Both the position numbers and the translations under genes were made by a program. A stretch of 64,000 nt of DNA. Source: Isoetes taiwanensis. Lineage: Eukaryota > Streptophyta > Lycopodiopsida > Isoetales > Isoetaceae. Location: positions 560,001 to 624,000 of the forward strand of contig JAJEKV010000177.1 in the NCBI GenBank assembly GCA_021234155.1, given 5' to 3'. Under the pieces are notes generated by a model. That model was not told the origin of the DNA, searched no databases, and saw only the letters and a program-made list of their open reading frames with translations. Below, in pieces: positions 48,261 through 59,128 of this stretch; position 1 is the stretch's first letter, and each line of letters opens with the position of its first letter.

Positions 48261-48991
48261 GAGGTGGTGGAGAAAGCATATATGGATGAAAGTTCAAAGG
48301 TATGCTTCTATGGTCTGCATTTGCAGTGAAATTACATATTTGTGATTTAAATCTAATATTACTTTCAATCGTTGCAGATGAAAACTTCATTCACAGTCAT
48401 AATGATCCCGGCATCTTATCTATGGCTAATGCTGGGCCCAATACGAATGGCTCCCAGTTCTTTATTACGTTTGCTCCAGCAAAACATCTTGATGGGTATG
48501 AGCTCTCTGCTATCATGTTGAGATGCTGGCCATGCTAACTGTTGTAAAACCTGTTTAATTTTCTGATACTGCCTAGTGTTGCTATTGTCATTTTTACAGA
48601 ATGTAACAAGCAAACCCCTTATAGTTGCAAGGTAACTGTAGTAATTTATTTTTACTGGTGATAGTTGACCTTGCTATGGCCTGTTATTGAGTGAATTTAT
48701 TAGAGTACTTGTTATTAAGTGATGAATCCATGTACAACCACTTGATTCTGTTGTATAAGGCGTTATTATATTCGACAATGATGGTGGTTCGTTATTAAAA
48801 TTTTCTATTTTCTTAGTCCTAATGATGAATGGTTAATATGCAGGAAGCATGTTGTTTTTGGAAAAGTTGTGGAGGGCATGGATGTTTTGAAGAAGATTGA
48901 ACAGGAGCCTACCAGTAGCCCTAAGTTCAGACCCAAAAGGACTATTAAGGAAGTGCTTCAGACTTATAATGGAATGCTAACCAAATTGTAA
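48261..48991 (+). pseudogene. Cyclophilin-type peptidyl-prolyl isomerase, 5'-truncated
   Basis: Three exons have good splice sites: 48261-48299, 48378-48495 and 48844-48991. They encode GGGESIYG, then [20 protein letters not shown] with [12 protein letters not shown], and KHVVFGKVVEGMDVLKKIE, ending at TAA. These are the core active-site blocks of cyclophilins, which catalyse proline isomerisation; GSQFF and the HLDGKHVVFG segment are diagnostic. The first roughly 70 residues are missing and a TGA follows GGGESIYG in the first exon, so it is a pseudogene unless that stop is an error. The C-terminal tail (RPKRTIKEVLQ) is unusual for a single-domain cyclophilin and hints at a multidomain parent. 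Confidence 0.85.
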
Positions 48992-49043
48992 ACAACTTTA
49001 CCGGTTGAACTGAGCATCTTTTGGCATATGGAACAGCCGTGGT

Positions 49044-49133
49044 GATTCCGGTCCAGATCATTCCATATTTGTTGGAGACCTTGCACCAGATTCCGGTCCA
49101 GATCATTCCATATTTGTTGGAGATCTTGCACCA
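49044..49133. repeat. 45-bp tandem duplication after the cyclophilin remnant
   Basis: GATTCCGGTCCAGATCATTC and the following TTGTTGGAGA(C/T)CTTGCACCA occur twice. Confidence 0.9.
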
Positions 49134-50552
49134 GATCTTACACATTATGTGCTTGCATTGATACCAGCACATGTTATCATATGAACTAGTGGTACTGGCT
49201 TTATATTGGGCGCCATGGCCCCTTTCAACAAACCTTATGATGTTATTATTGTTTTTGCCCATTTTATAACAGTGTGTTTACGTATATTTGGGCGGCTCTT
49301 GGTATGCAATGGAAATAATTTATTTGTCTTGATGTTATTGTGCTTTTTAGTAATTAATGTTTAGACCCATAAAGTTTACCTATGTTTGCTTTAGTTAGGG
49401 CCCGAAGGGTCCAAAAAAATTTTTTAATATAATAATCAACACACAACTACCATTAACATTATTAACATAAACCATTACATTTAACACATTTAAATTAAAA
49501 TCCCCCTTAAACCCCCTTTGGTTTGGGTGCATATTCACACGGGGGGTTACGTAGGGCAACCCAAGAAAATCCTTGGGTTACGTAGCCGAGCCTGTAAGAA
49601 AGCTTCAAAGTAGGAGAGTATAATAATCATATAGCTGATCTTGATAATAGATTAAACACCATCTATGGGCAGCAAAAATAGGATGTGGGTTCTCACAGAA
49701 CGGGGGGCGAGGGCTTGGACAGATGGGTCCCTATCGGAAAGGCAAAGTAACAAACTTTTTAGGGATCAAACATGCAAATGCATGGCCGGAATGGCAGCAG
49801 ATTGCACAGATTTTCGGCGTCCCTCTGCCAGACATCTTTTGCCCAATTGAATTTGAAAAGCCCAATCTTTTGCTGATCATGCTATAGGACATGGATTTTC
49901 CATTCAAGAGGGGCAGATGGTAAGGGAAGGGCGCTTCCAAATCAAAATCTCGCCCAGCGGGATGTCTTGGCATTATTTGAAGAACAGACTGCCTTCTGAT
50001 ACCACAAAACCTCCAAGCTACCCATGTTCAACTGCTTGGATCCAAGTCGTCTTCAAGCAATCCGGCTGCTTCATGTTTGATGTCCAGAGATACATAGATC
50101 CAGCCTCAGCCAACAAACATCAAAGCCTGCACAGAGCTGGTGGACTGTTGAATTAAGAGGGAGATCCAGTAGCGAATCCCCAAATCCAAAGCAATCACAA
50201 TACTGCTCGATCTTGATGTGCTGGGAGATTTGAATCTGGAGCAATCTGTATTGTCTAATAAAATCTTCAATCTAATAATCTGGATAGCCTACAATAAAAA
50301 AAGTATGATCATTAGCAAATCATTACAGTTCGCATCCTAACGTACTGCAAAATGCAAAGTAAAATTCATAACTATATTCTTAGAAGTTTTCTGATTCCCT
50401 ACCTCTCTGGAAAATCACATGCATGCTGGTAGATCCAAGCATGCATTCCGGCAAATCCAAAGATCTTCCTGTTCTGGGCAACTGCTGGTTTAGAAATCAA
50501 TTCAAACTGTGCCATTTGCCGTCTATGCCATCATTAAAGAGAAATAGTGCTC
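49134..50552. other. Spacer, no gene seen
   Basis: It includes an 8-bp stem, AACCCAAG...CTTGGGTT, near 49558-49580 and unassigned sequence. Confidence 0.4.
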
Positions 50553-50555
50553 TAA

Positions 50556-50918
50556 GGGTGCCTCCCCATTAGAGCAGGAACTCAGTTTCCACGTCAACAT
50601 TTCCACGTCAACATAACCGAGTTCCCTTCGAAAAATTGGTATGCGACCATTCCCATCGAAACCGAGTTCCCTTCCTTTTGTTTTATTGGGAGGAGTGCGT
50701 CAGTGGGTGATCTCACCGGCTGGATCCCCACTACAAGACAAACTGAGTTCCGAACTGGGGTATTCGGAAGTTCTTCGTTCCTTCCGAAAAAAGGGAAGCT
50801 GCCCTCGCCATGTAAGCAGAAATAGGTATTTGGGTTAGTAACGGGAATGGCATTTTTGGAACTGGGTTTGACACATGGCAAAGGGAAGGTCGGTTTTTGG
50901 GCTAATGGGGAGGCACCC
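50556..50918. mobile_element. PIF/Harbinger-type MITE
   Basis: Ends GGGTGCCTCCCCATTAG (50556-50572) and its exact reverse complement (50902-50918) are flanked by TAA at 50553-50555 and 50919-50921. A TAA/TTA 3-bp target duplication with G-rich ends is the hallmark of Tourist-like MITEs mobilised by PIF/Harbinger transposases. There is no coding capacity. Its preservation suggests a young insertion. Confidence 0.85.
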
Positions 50919-50921
50919 TAA

Positions 50922-51350
50922 ATCTGTCCAAGAAGGAACAATTTAACAAACTGCCTCCAATCATTCACAGATCCAGTCTGCATCAACAATGGAATGCCCG
51001 AAAAATAAAGATAGAAGATCCAAGGAGATAGAAGCGGGAAGGAAGGGAGATCAAAAGATAGAAGATAGAAGCGGATATCAGATAGAAGCGGGAAAGGAGG
51101 ATATCGAAAGAAACACAGGTGAGCCAAATTTTACCTTTCGATCGCGGTTCAGTTAGACCAATAGGATCAGAGGAGTTGGATCACGATCTCAACCGTTGGA
51201 TCGATACACTTATATCATGCCTAATTTTGCATCTCTTGGATCGATACAATATCATGCCTATTTTCGTAGTTCTTTTTAAATTTCATCACTAACAAAGTTC
51301 TATGGATTCTTCTTTGTCCTAAATTATATCGTATCAATGTCAGAGTGCCA
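50922..51350. other. Purine-rich and GGATCGATAC repeats, no gene
   Basis: GATAGAAGCGGGA-type units run at 50995-51105, resembling those at 16.3-16.8 kb. A TTGGATCGATACA phrase is duplicated near 51195-51250. Confidence 0.5.
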
Positions 51351-51727
51351 TAGGGTATGGTCGCCTCCTATCGCGACTGCCTAAACACCTCCCCCCGTCT
51401 CGATGCGACATCGCCCTGTGGCATGCCATCTTGGCCCTTCGGCATGCCACCTTGACCCGTGGACGTTATGTGCACGTCCCGAATCCGTTATGGCATGGAC
51501 GTTATGCGTCAGCCATGTGTCCCGGTGTCGTGCATATGGTACCGGTAACCGTGACAAAGCTACGCGATGCGTCAGCACAGTTGCCAGTTGTCGTGCAGCT
51601 GTTGACCATCGGCGTGCAATAGAGCTCCGCTAAGCGTGAAGCCCTGCTTCCCGGTGTCGTGTAATTGTTGTCCACAATTGTGGAACAGTTCTGCCCACTC
51701 GTGGTTGTGTTAGGCTAAGAGTCATAT

Positions 51728-51779
51728 CGATTCGAAATTAGAATTCAATGCGACCTTGCTCGATTCGAAATTAGAATTC
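51728..51779. repeat. CGATTCGAAATTAGAATTC direct repeat
   Basis: Two exact copies of this 19-base phrase, about 33 bases apart, upstream of the transposase start. Possible regulatory or transposase-binding repeats. Confidence 0.7.
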
Positions 51780-51900
51780 GCGCCCATTCCATAGCACTCG
51801 ATTACCGAAACCCAATTTGAAAATCAAGCTCCTGCTATGGCTGCTACCAGAATAAAAGCCAATTTCATCTTCCAAATTTCAAGCTTATCGATATCAGCTC

Positions 51901-52917
51901 TTGAGGAGGACGATAGTAGACATGGTTTCCACAAGAGGTCAGAGAGGAGACGATGCTGAAGCTAGTAACATAGTACCTACATCAAGGAAAAGAGTTACTA
52001 CTCCAAGGAGGAAGCGTCGGACACCACAGATCAGTGCTGCATCTCCCACAATGCCAAGGAGGCCAAGCAAACGAGGGCAGTGGACTGAAGAACAAATGGC
52101 AGATATCTTGGATGAGGTGAGTGAGTATGGTATATCTGTTAGAGAGGCATCTAGAAGGTCGGGAATCCCAGAATCAACAATAAGGGACTGGCTGTATGGC
52201 CGTATAACTCACAAACAGACTGGTAATCCACAAATCCTGACGACTCTACAAGAGGAAGAGTTAGTCAATTGGGCACTCTCCAGGGCCGAGCAGGGAATGG
52301 GGGTTACACTCTCAGCTGTCAAGGAAAGGGCAGCACAGATGGCTATGGAGGGGGGCAGCTCAGAAATTCCCCGGGTTCCCGGGAGTAAATGGTGGAAGTT
52401 GTTCAAACAGAGGCATCCAGAGGTTACACTAAGAAGTGCAGAGACACTAGATGTATCTCGGACGCGTGCTATGACACAAGAGAATCTGGATAACTTCTAT
52501 GCTAGTCTGAGACAAATCTATGACGAGTTCAATTTCCCGGCCTCTAGGATTTGGAATGCCGATGAGACTGGCATCCAAGCTGGTAAGGTGAAGGGCATGA
52601 AGATCATAGGAAGGAAAGGGGAGCATATGGTCAAGGTGGTCATGAACAATAGGGAGTGGGTGACCATTCTGGTATGTGTAAATGCTGAAGGGTTTAGGTT
52701 ACCTAATTTGTATATATTCAAAGGTCAGTATGTCTGAAGGGTCAGTACCAACACCAAGATTCGAAGAGGGAAACACTTTCACTAACCAGGTGTGTTAAGT
52801 CTACAACAGGAGCTTAATAGAACTAGCATTTCTGATACAATTCTAACATCTAACATTTGCACATGGCAGGAAGCTGAGGACAGTGACGAGACCATAGATG
52901 AGACCTTAGACAACTAA
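51901..52917 (+). pseudogene. Pogo-like transposase lacking most of the DDE domain
   Basis: An uninterrupted 278-codon frame (ATG at 51901, or at 51922 before VSTRGQRG) encodes a basic N-terminus, then a Psq-type helix-turn-helix around residues 60-105 (TEEQMADILDEVSEYGISVR ... SGIPESTIRDWLYG), a second CENP-B/Tc5-like DNA-binding region (KWWKLFKQRHPEVTLRSAE) and the start of the DDE catalytic domain (WNADETGIQAG). It ends soon after FRLPNLYIFKG. The middle of the DDE domain is gone. An 8-bp direct repeat, GGTCAGTA (52723-52730, 52740-52747), marks the likely deletion joint. Downstream, the reading resumes as SVPTPRFEEGN, with an 80-base GT-AG intron (52790-52869) and an acidic tail ending TAA at 52917. 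DNA binding may survive; catalysis cannot. Confidence 0.85.
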
Positions 52918-53334
52918 GGTAGCAGCACTTGTAGCAACAACACAACATTAAATATGAAAGCAAATATTATTTGCATTGTATATTTAAGTTTGATAAATTG
53001 GTCTAACATTAAAATCAGTTCTCATGACATATAATACAGCAAACATTGGTCTTCAAATGGAAGGGATCATCAGCCCAATTTGGAAAGTTCTGTTGCATTT
53101 GTAAATGAAATCTGTGAGTTAAGACAATAACTGAAGGGAATCATCATATTCATTTCAAAGAAGCCCGAGGGCTGATACAAAAGTTGGCACTAAGGCCCAT
53201 CACAAAAATGCCTGAACCGCAGACCACATTGTACATCAAAACATTGGCAGGTGAGGGAAGCTTATCAGCCAAAAAAGAGGAGGTGAAGAGATGAGGTCGT
53301 CCAGTGGAGCCATTACAGACAAGGCTGGAAGCAA

Positions 53335-53688
53335 TCAATGATCAACAGGGCTCTGAAAAAGAACGCAGTCATCCTCACTAACCACAATCTGGAAGTGGAT
53401 GAGGTCAGTCTCACAGCGCGCCCTTTCAACCTGGGTTGCAATCTCCGGAGATACCTCAACATGCAGGGTTGATGCTACAGCACGGGTAACCTCAGCAGGT
53501 GTGACGAGGCAATTACGAATTGTAAAGAAAATCAGAGTTGTTGAAGTCATGCTCGAACTGAAACTGGGAACATTACTCTGCGGTGGGCGAGGACGTTTGC
53601 CAGGAGATGGGTCCCCTCTCCTGCCGGACCTAGCAATGTCCCAGGTCGGGCCGCATCCGGGAAAGCTTGTGCGACGTGCTTGATCCAT
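53335..53688 (-). CDS. Unidentified second ORF of the pogo-like element
   Basis: The minus-strand frame starts MDQARRTSFPGC and continues through an R/P/S-rich linker to a folded-looking C-terminal half (VTRAVASTLHVEVSPEIATQ, FQIVVSEDDCVLF). An upstream GTAAGC donor near 53780, read on the minus strand, suggests an additional 5' exon. It is convergent with the transposase, inside the same terminal repeats. No family is recognised. An accessory protein of the transposon or a captured host exon are both possible. Confidence 0.45.
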   Translation of the reverse strand: MDQARRTSFPGCGPTWDIARSGRRGDPSPGKRPRPPQSNVPSFSSSMTSTTLIFFTIRNCLVTPAEVTRAVASTLHVEVSPEIATQVERARCETDLIHFQIVVSEDDCVLFQSPVDH

Positions 53689-54485
53689 GTTCTTCGCTGC
53701 CAATGCAAAAAAAAACATGTTTAGATTAAACCAGAAACATCCAAAACATGCTGAAGATGTAGCAGAAGCCGGCGCTTACCTGTGCTAGTTCGATGGAGCT
53801 AATGAAGAATATCGAGAATGTCGCTGCGAGAAAACGAACTCAGAATTTAAAGAACGATTGGAATGATGGGTCTGGCGCTGCCTGATCAAGCAAGATATCT
53901 AAAAAGCTTCGCTTTAATGATGAATTCCTCCCACTGCAACCGGAACAGAGTCGGTCCGGGCAATTTAGGGGCGAATCGATACGAGAATTAGGAAGGGTTT
54001 TAAGGATTGAGGCTGGGAAATCGGCAAAGGTGGGCCGGTTTAGGGACGGTATCCGTTACCCTAGGGCGCGATAGCTGGCAACCGTGAGGGCGTAGGGGGC
54101 ATCGGGTGTGGCGATAAGGGTGTAATCGTAAGGCACTCATTAATGCACCGCCCCCGTTAGCGGGAGACTGGACCACGTACGTAGTGATAATTGCCATGTC
54201 AGTTGGCACACTCGGCGTCATAGCTGGTCCATAGGTCTGGCGACGGCAGGCTCCGAAAGTACGCGAATGAGGCCATCGAATTAACGACGGGGGAGCCTAG
54301 ACGCCCCCCAACTCAAGATGCCATAACTTCTCAACCTTTGCGATTTTAGGAAAAAATTCTTCTACAAAGTTGTAGCCCAGGTCATTAGGTACTCGAAACA
54401 CCCGGCGGACGACAAAGCGCGCAATTGTGTCTCGATCTACAAGTGTTTGCCTCTTAAGTGCACGAAACATGGCGACCATACCCTA

Positions 54486-55982
54486 TATGTCAGGGTTCGT
54501 GAGGCATTCCTGCGATACTACTCATGTATTTCTTCGCGTGTAGATGCCATTTTTTTTTAATTCTTAACCATGATCTAAAGGCCATAAAAATGTGCTGACC
54601 ACTATTGGACTTTAAAATGTTCAATGGTTTTAGTCATAAGGAATAAGTGGGAGGTAGGCCAATTTTATGGAATCATTCTCTTCAAGATTTTTTACCATGG
54701 GATGTGGGTCTACACTTAATTATAGAAGCTTCTTTTTTAACCATAGTCTCAATGCTCAACGATGAAAAAATTTGGACATGGAAGTATGGCAAAATGAAGA
54801 TGTCTTGGTGATAAAATAATATGGCAAGGTAGGCAATAATGGAAGTAAGATATCAGAAGGGTAATAATGGCTTAAAATGCAAAACCATGGGCTCATGGGA
54901 AATAACATCATAGTGGCAAAATGGCAAAGATGGTAAATCCCAAAATAATAATGGTGTAAGGCAAAAGTGATGGGGGTAAATACTCCCAAAGGTTCATATG
55001 GAAAAAAGAAGGAAAATGCCTAGTCAAAATTACACAAGCGGTGAATATATGGCAAAGAGATGTTCAAGAGGCAAGGTTGGGTATGGGAATGAGAAAAAAG
55101 GCTAGGCTAGGACAGTGCAAGGGTGGATATGTAGTAAAGGTGAGCATAGTAGAATAAAAAACAAATGTGGATATGGAAATGGAGATCAGGGCTAAGGCTT
55201 AAAACCATGTACCATGGGGTCTTTCAAACTATAACTTCCAAACTTCTAAGGACCATCTTCCAATCTTCTTAACCCAAAGTCTTCTAGAACATGTTTTGAC
55301 CAAATATTTGCCCACAAAACCTTGAGTGCTTTAACTTGACCTTGAGGCATGTTTGAGCCACATGTTACATTTGAGCCTATGTGGTATGTTTGAGCCATAT
55401 GTCACCTTTGAGCGAAGGTAGCATGTTCTAGCCTAGGGGCACAACATTTTAACCATTAAAAAAACATACGAATCTCCTTCTTTGTTGGAAGCCCGAGCAT
55501 TTCAGACGGCCAGATCTATGCCCCCATAACGTATAAATATTGAGTGTCATATATACTAGCCACTATCACGTCATCCCATGCCCCCTGATCATGATGCCTC
55601 TTCTCCATGTGACAGATCTGATGCCTCTTCTCCATGTGACATCAACGATGGCCCCATTCAGACTTGGATTATATTTTCTTTAAAGCAATTAAATCAGATT
55701 ATATTTCATACAAGATCATATTCCACAAATAAGTCATGCATAATTTGCCATCACGTGTCATGCTCCACCGGCTAATGAGTATTACCGGATTTTGTATAGA
55801 AACTCCAAAATTCTTACCAGATTTTCTTGTCGACAAGCGAAAACTCGAAACAGAGAATAAAAATTTCAACAAAAATGTAAGGAGACTAATGTCCTTTCTT
55901 TTTATGCATGCCTAGTAGCATGTTTGAGTCTATGTGGCATGTTTGAGTCTCTATATGTTTGAGCCGAGCGACATGTTCCCAT
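54486..55982. other. AT-rich sequence; outer arm of a nested inverted repeat
   Basis: ATGGCAA-rich text with no gene. 55211-55305 is an inverted copy of 58020-58123, and GGCATGTTTGAGCC-like units appear at 55345-55425 and 55918-55975. Confidence 0.5.
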
Positions 55983-58123
55983 GGTAATGTTGACGTTTTG
56001 AGTCCACTGAAAGAGCCAATTCACAGTTCTAGAATAGGGGAGATGCTCATCCGTCGCTAGAGCCTTCAAAGATGACTTTTGAGGCAAGCTACTTTCGAGG
56101 GCTTTTGAAGATCCTTCTTCTGACGTCCACACCCTCCCTTTATGCCATGATATGGTGCAAGGCCCTGGTCGCATCTGACTACGATATGGCCTCCGAAACA
56201 TAACCCTGTATGTTGATAAGTTCTTGAAGGGTTTATGTTTTGGAGGTCGATTTTTGATCATTTGCATTGGAGACATGGCTGAGAAGTTGCAGTTCAAAAC
56301 GCAGAGTAGTGAGAACTGACGGAATGGAGTTTGGATCTATCCTCTTCCCGATGTGGCAATTAGAAGTCAAGAGCTGCTTTTGCAGTAGCAAGATATTGTT
56401 TTGGATCATTCTGGATGGCCGATGGATCCAAACTCCATTTTTTCAGTTGCCATGGCTCTATATGCATGCGTAGAGATGGTGCACCGAGTTATCTATGAAA
56501 ACGACCACGTTTCAGCCTTCGAAACGTAAACCCTATGAGAACCTAGTAACTCATAGGGTTTACATTTCGGAAGTCGAGACATGGTCGTTTGCATGGATAA
56601 TTTGGTTCACCATCCCTAAACATGCATGGAGAGACATGGCCACCTGAAAAATAGAGTTTGAATCTACCGGCCATCCCGAGTTGTTCCAAGCATCATTGCT
56701 ACTCCAAAAACTGCTATTGAATTCTAACTAACAAATCAGGAAGAGGATAGATTCAAAATCAATTTTGTCAGTTATCATTGCTCCGCATTTTCAATTGCAA
56801 CTTTCTGGCCAAGTCCTCGGTTCAAGCGATGAAACTCGAGCTTCAATACTTAAATCCTTCAAGAAGTTAGCAACACACAGGGTTTACGTTTCGGGGGCCA
56901 TATCCTAGGCAGATTCGACTATGATCTTGCATAATGTCATCACGTAGAGGGAGGGTATTGATGCCAGAAGACGGACCCTTAAAACATTTCCGAAGCAGCT
57001 TGTCCCAAATGTCCTCTCCCTATGGCGCTGGCAACGGACGGGCAACTCCCACTCTCCGAAACTGTGAATTGGCTTTGCCAATGGAATAAAAAGGTCGACA
57101 TTACCTTGGAGATCAAGTTTCATAGGCAAAAGACCATCCCTTCTCTAAGAAGCACCAACGTAGCTCATGTCCAACACATTCATAGTCAATTGGCCTAGGA
57201 GGTGGCTGCTGAATACTGCCGCGTAGAGTATTATTGTTTCTTTCATTGATAAAACTGACTGTATGACTTAGTTCCCAGGGTAATTTTGCCATTCCGGATG
57301 ATGTGGCAAAGTCAAATTGCCATTCTGGAGACTTTGTACTACCCGAACGTGAAAACACGTGTACATAGTTGCCTGCAGGACGGTTCGTAGTTTGATAAGT
57401 TTTCCTGGGCCGATTTTGGATTTTTTTTGGACCTGCTCAAAACAGGTTGCTTGAATGGAGGATTCAACGGTCCGATAGGGGAACCGAGCTCCGGGGGAGG
57501 GGGCATTAGCATACGGCCTCCCGATGAGCGCTGTCATGAAATGCTGCCTCGACAACCTTTCTGGGGTTCGTCTCCTGGGGTTTGGCCTCTTCCTTCTGTT
57601 GAGGCATCTGCGCAAAGTGATGGCCTTGTTTGACTTGAGGAAGAAAGTCAGCTCTTTAAGTTCTTGAAGTTCCTTGCCAAAATCCTCGACCAAAAATTCC
57701 AAAGGTTGTCATATTTCTTCTGAATCCAAGTCATCATGTCCACATCATCAATCTTGCCATGTCACAACATGCTCCAACATGCCACGCCGGGTCCAACATG
57801 CCAAGGTGGCTCAAACATGTCACATGGGCTCCAACATGCCACCTAGGTTTCAACATGCCAAGGTAGTCAAGGTGGCCTTGTTCGGCTTAGCATGTTAGAG
57901 CCCACATGGCATGTTGGAGCCAACCAAGTGGCATGTTAGATCCTAGGGGCACAACATTTGCACCATAAAAAATAACATGTGAAATCAATTAAACCATTAA
58001 TTCATATTCATAGTCAAACATTTGGTCAAAGGCATGTTCTAGAAGATTTTGGGTATTGAAGATTGGAAGTCAATTATTTGAAGTTTAGAAGTTAACATCT
58101 TGATGTTTGGAAGACCCCATGGT
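55211..58123. repeat. Outer inverted repeat arms around the palindrome
   Basis: ACCATGGGGTCTTTCAAAC...TCTAGAACATG...GACCAAAT (55211-55305) matches the reverse complement of 58020-58123 at most positions. With the inner 1.12-kb palindrome this makes a nested, foldback-like structure of about 2.9 kb, possibly extending further out with weaker similarity. Confidence 0.65.
55983..57105. repeat. 1.12-kb imperfect palindrome
   Basis: Arms 55983-56539 and 56550-57105 align as inverted copies along their whole length around a 10-base spacer (centre near 56544). The innermost part, AAACCCTATGAG / CTCATAGGGTTT, is exact. Matching outer blocks include AGCCAATTCACAGTT with AACTGTGAATTGGCT, and TCTATCCTCTTCC with GGAAGAGGATAGA. 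Mismatches are scattered, so the structure is old or relaxed. Open frames inside it are by-products. Confidence 0.9.
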
Positions 58124-58972
58124 ATTTGGTTCCACATTCCTAGCCATTTCCCTCATTTCTACCTCCATATCCTATTTTACCCCTTTTGTGCTTATCATGC
58201 CATAAACCCACCTTTGGAACATTTTTTGCTTAGACCATTCTCTATTTTTCCATAAATTAGTCCCTTGAGTCACTCAATTTCACCACTTCTAGCCTTTGCC
58301 TCATATTTCTTGATCCAAATTGCAATTTGACCACTTGCCCCATATCACAACTCCTTTTGGCATATCCTGGCTTTGGAATTTCTCAAAAACTCCATTCGCA
58401 ACTCAAAATCCTCATTTCTTATTGCTGTTTGCAGTTTGACTTTCATTGATCAAATCTTGACCCAGCTTTGAACTCGAATATCTCACAGATCTGAGCTCAG
58501 AATTGGCCAAGGTTTTCACCATTGCTTCCCAACAATTTCTCTCCATCAGTATGAGCAATCAATACTCAAGAATCAATTTATCTTTACATGCCACCTCGAT
58601 TTGAGTACTGCTTCCATTTTCTAGAAATGGAAAAGGTATGAACAGATGAACTTCTAAGCTTTTTGAGCTATCCTATTGAAATTTTCTTGTATAGATTGAT
58701 CATCTTAAGTGATATGGAGGTTCTAATCCCAACTTGAGCATAGTTTCAAGCTGGCTTCTTGTGTTTGATTGTTAAGCCAGGTTGAGGGTCAACATCATGT
58801 TTGAGCCTATGTGGGACTCCAAGTGGTGACATGGCATGCCAAGTAAGCAAGATCAAGTTTTTACTAGGCCAAAAATGAAAAGATGTCCATCTTTGGTCTT
58901 TTCATTGGGTGATGATGGCAAATTTTAGGTGATATGGCAAGATGGTGGTGATGTCACTGGTATAGGTCTCAA
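57106..58972. other. Unassigned sequence with scattered 19-bp units
   Basis: Units related to the 59.8-kb satellite appear in inverted orientation at 57770-57880 and direct at 57885-57950. Otherwise AT-rich with no gene. Confidence 0.5.
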
Positions 58973-59128
58973 TAGGGCCTAATATCATGTGCAAAAGATA
59001 AATTTGTAGTTTGGATGATGAGAAGTGTCTCTGTGGCATGTTACCACGAGAAGTATCTCTGTTATTACAGAGACACTTCTTGTGATCCAAACTACAATTT
59101 TATCTTTTGCACATAATATTAGGCTCTA
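58973..59128. repeat. Long hairpin, 62-bp arms
   Basis: 58973-59034 and 59067-59128 are inverted copies (TGCAAAAGATAAA, TGTAGTTTGGAT and GAAGTGTCTCTGT blocks match), separated by 32 bases. The spacer itself contains another AGAAGTATCTCTGT, so the tip can refold. Possible small-RNA precursor or tiny MITE. Confidence 0.85.

Larger units (their letters stand above)
51353..54483 (+). mobile_element. Pogo-like (Tc1/mariner superfamily) element, internally deleted
   Basis: The 13-base end GGGTATGGTCGCC (51353-51365) is repeated inverted as GGCGACCATACCC (54471-54483), with TA directly outside both (51351-51352 and 54484-54485). TA target sites are obligatory for Tc1/mariner/pogo elements. Inside lie a plus-strand pogo-like transposase truncated in its catalytic domain and a minus-strand frame of 118-127 codons. 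The terminal repeats are short but exact. Confidence 0.7.

Noticed and set aside
44770-49585. Shared ACGTAGGG/GGCAACCC words as ends of one transposon enclosing the captured genes
   Set aside because: The words are short, partly direct rather than inverted, and no target duplication was found.
55902-56297. 131-codon minus-strand frame
   Set aside because: It lies within one arm of the palindrome and has no counterpart motif. Regarded as a by-product.
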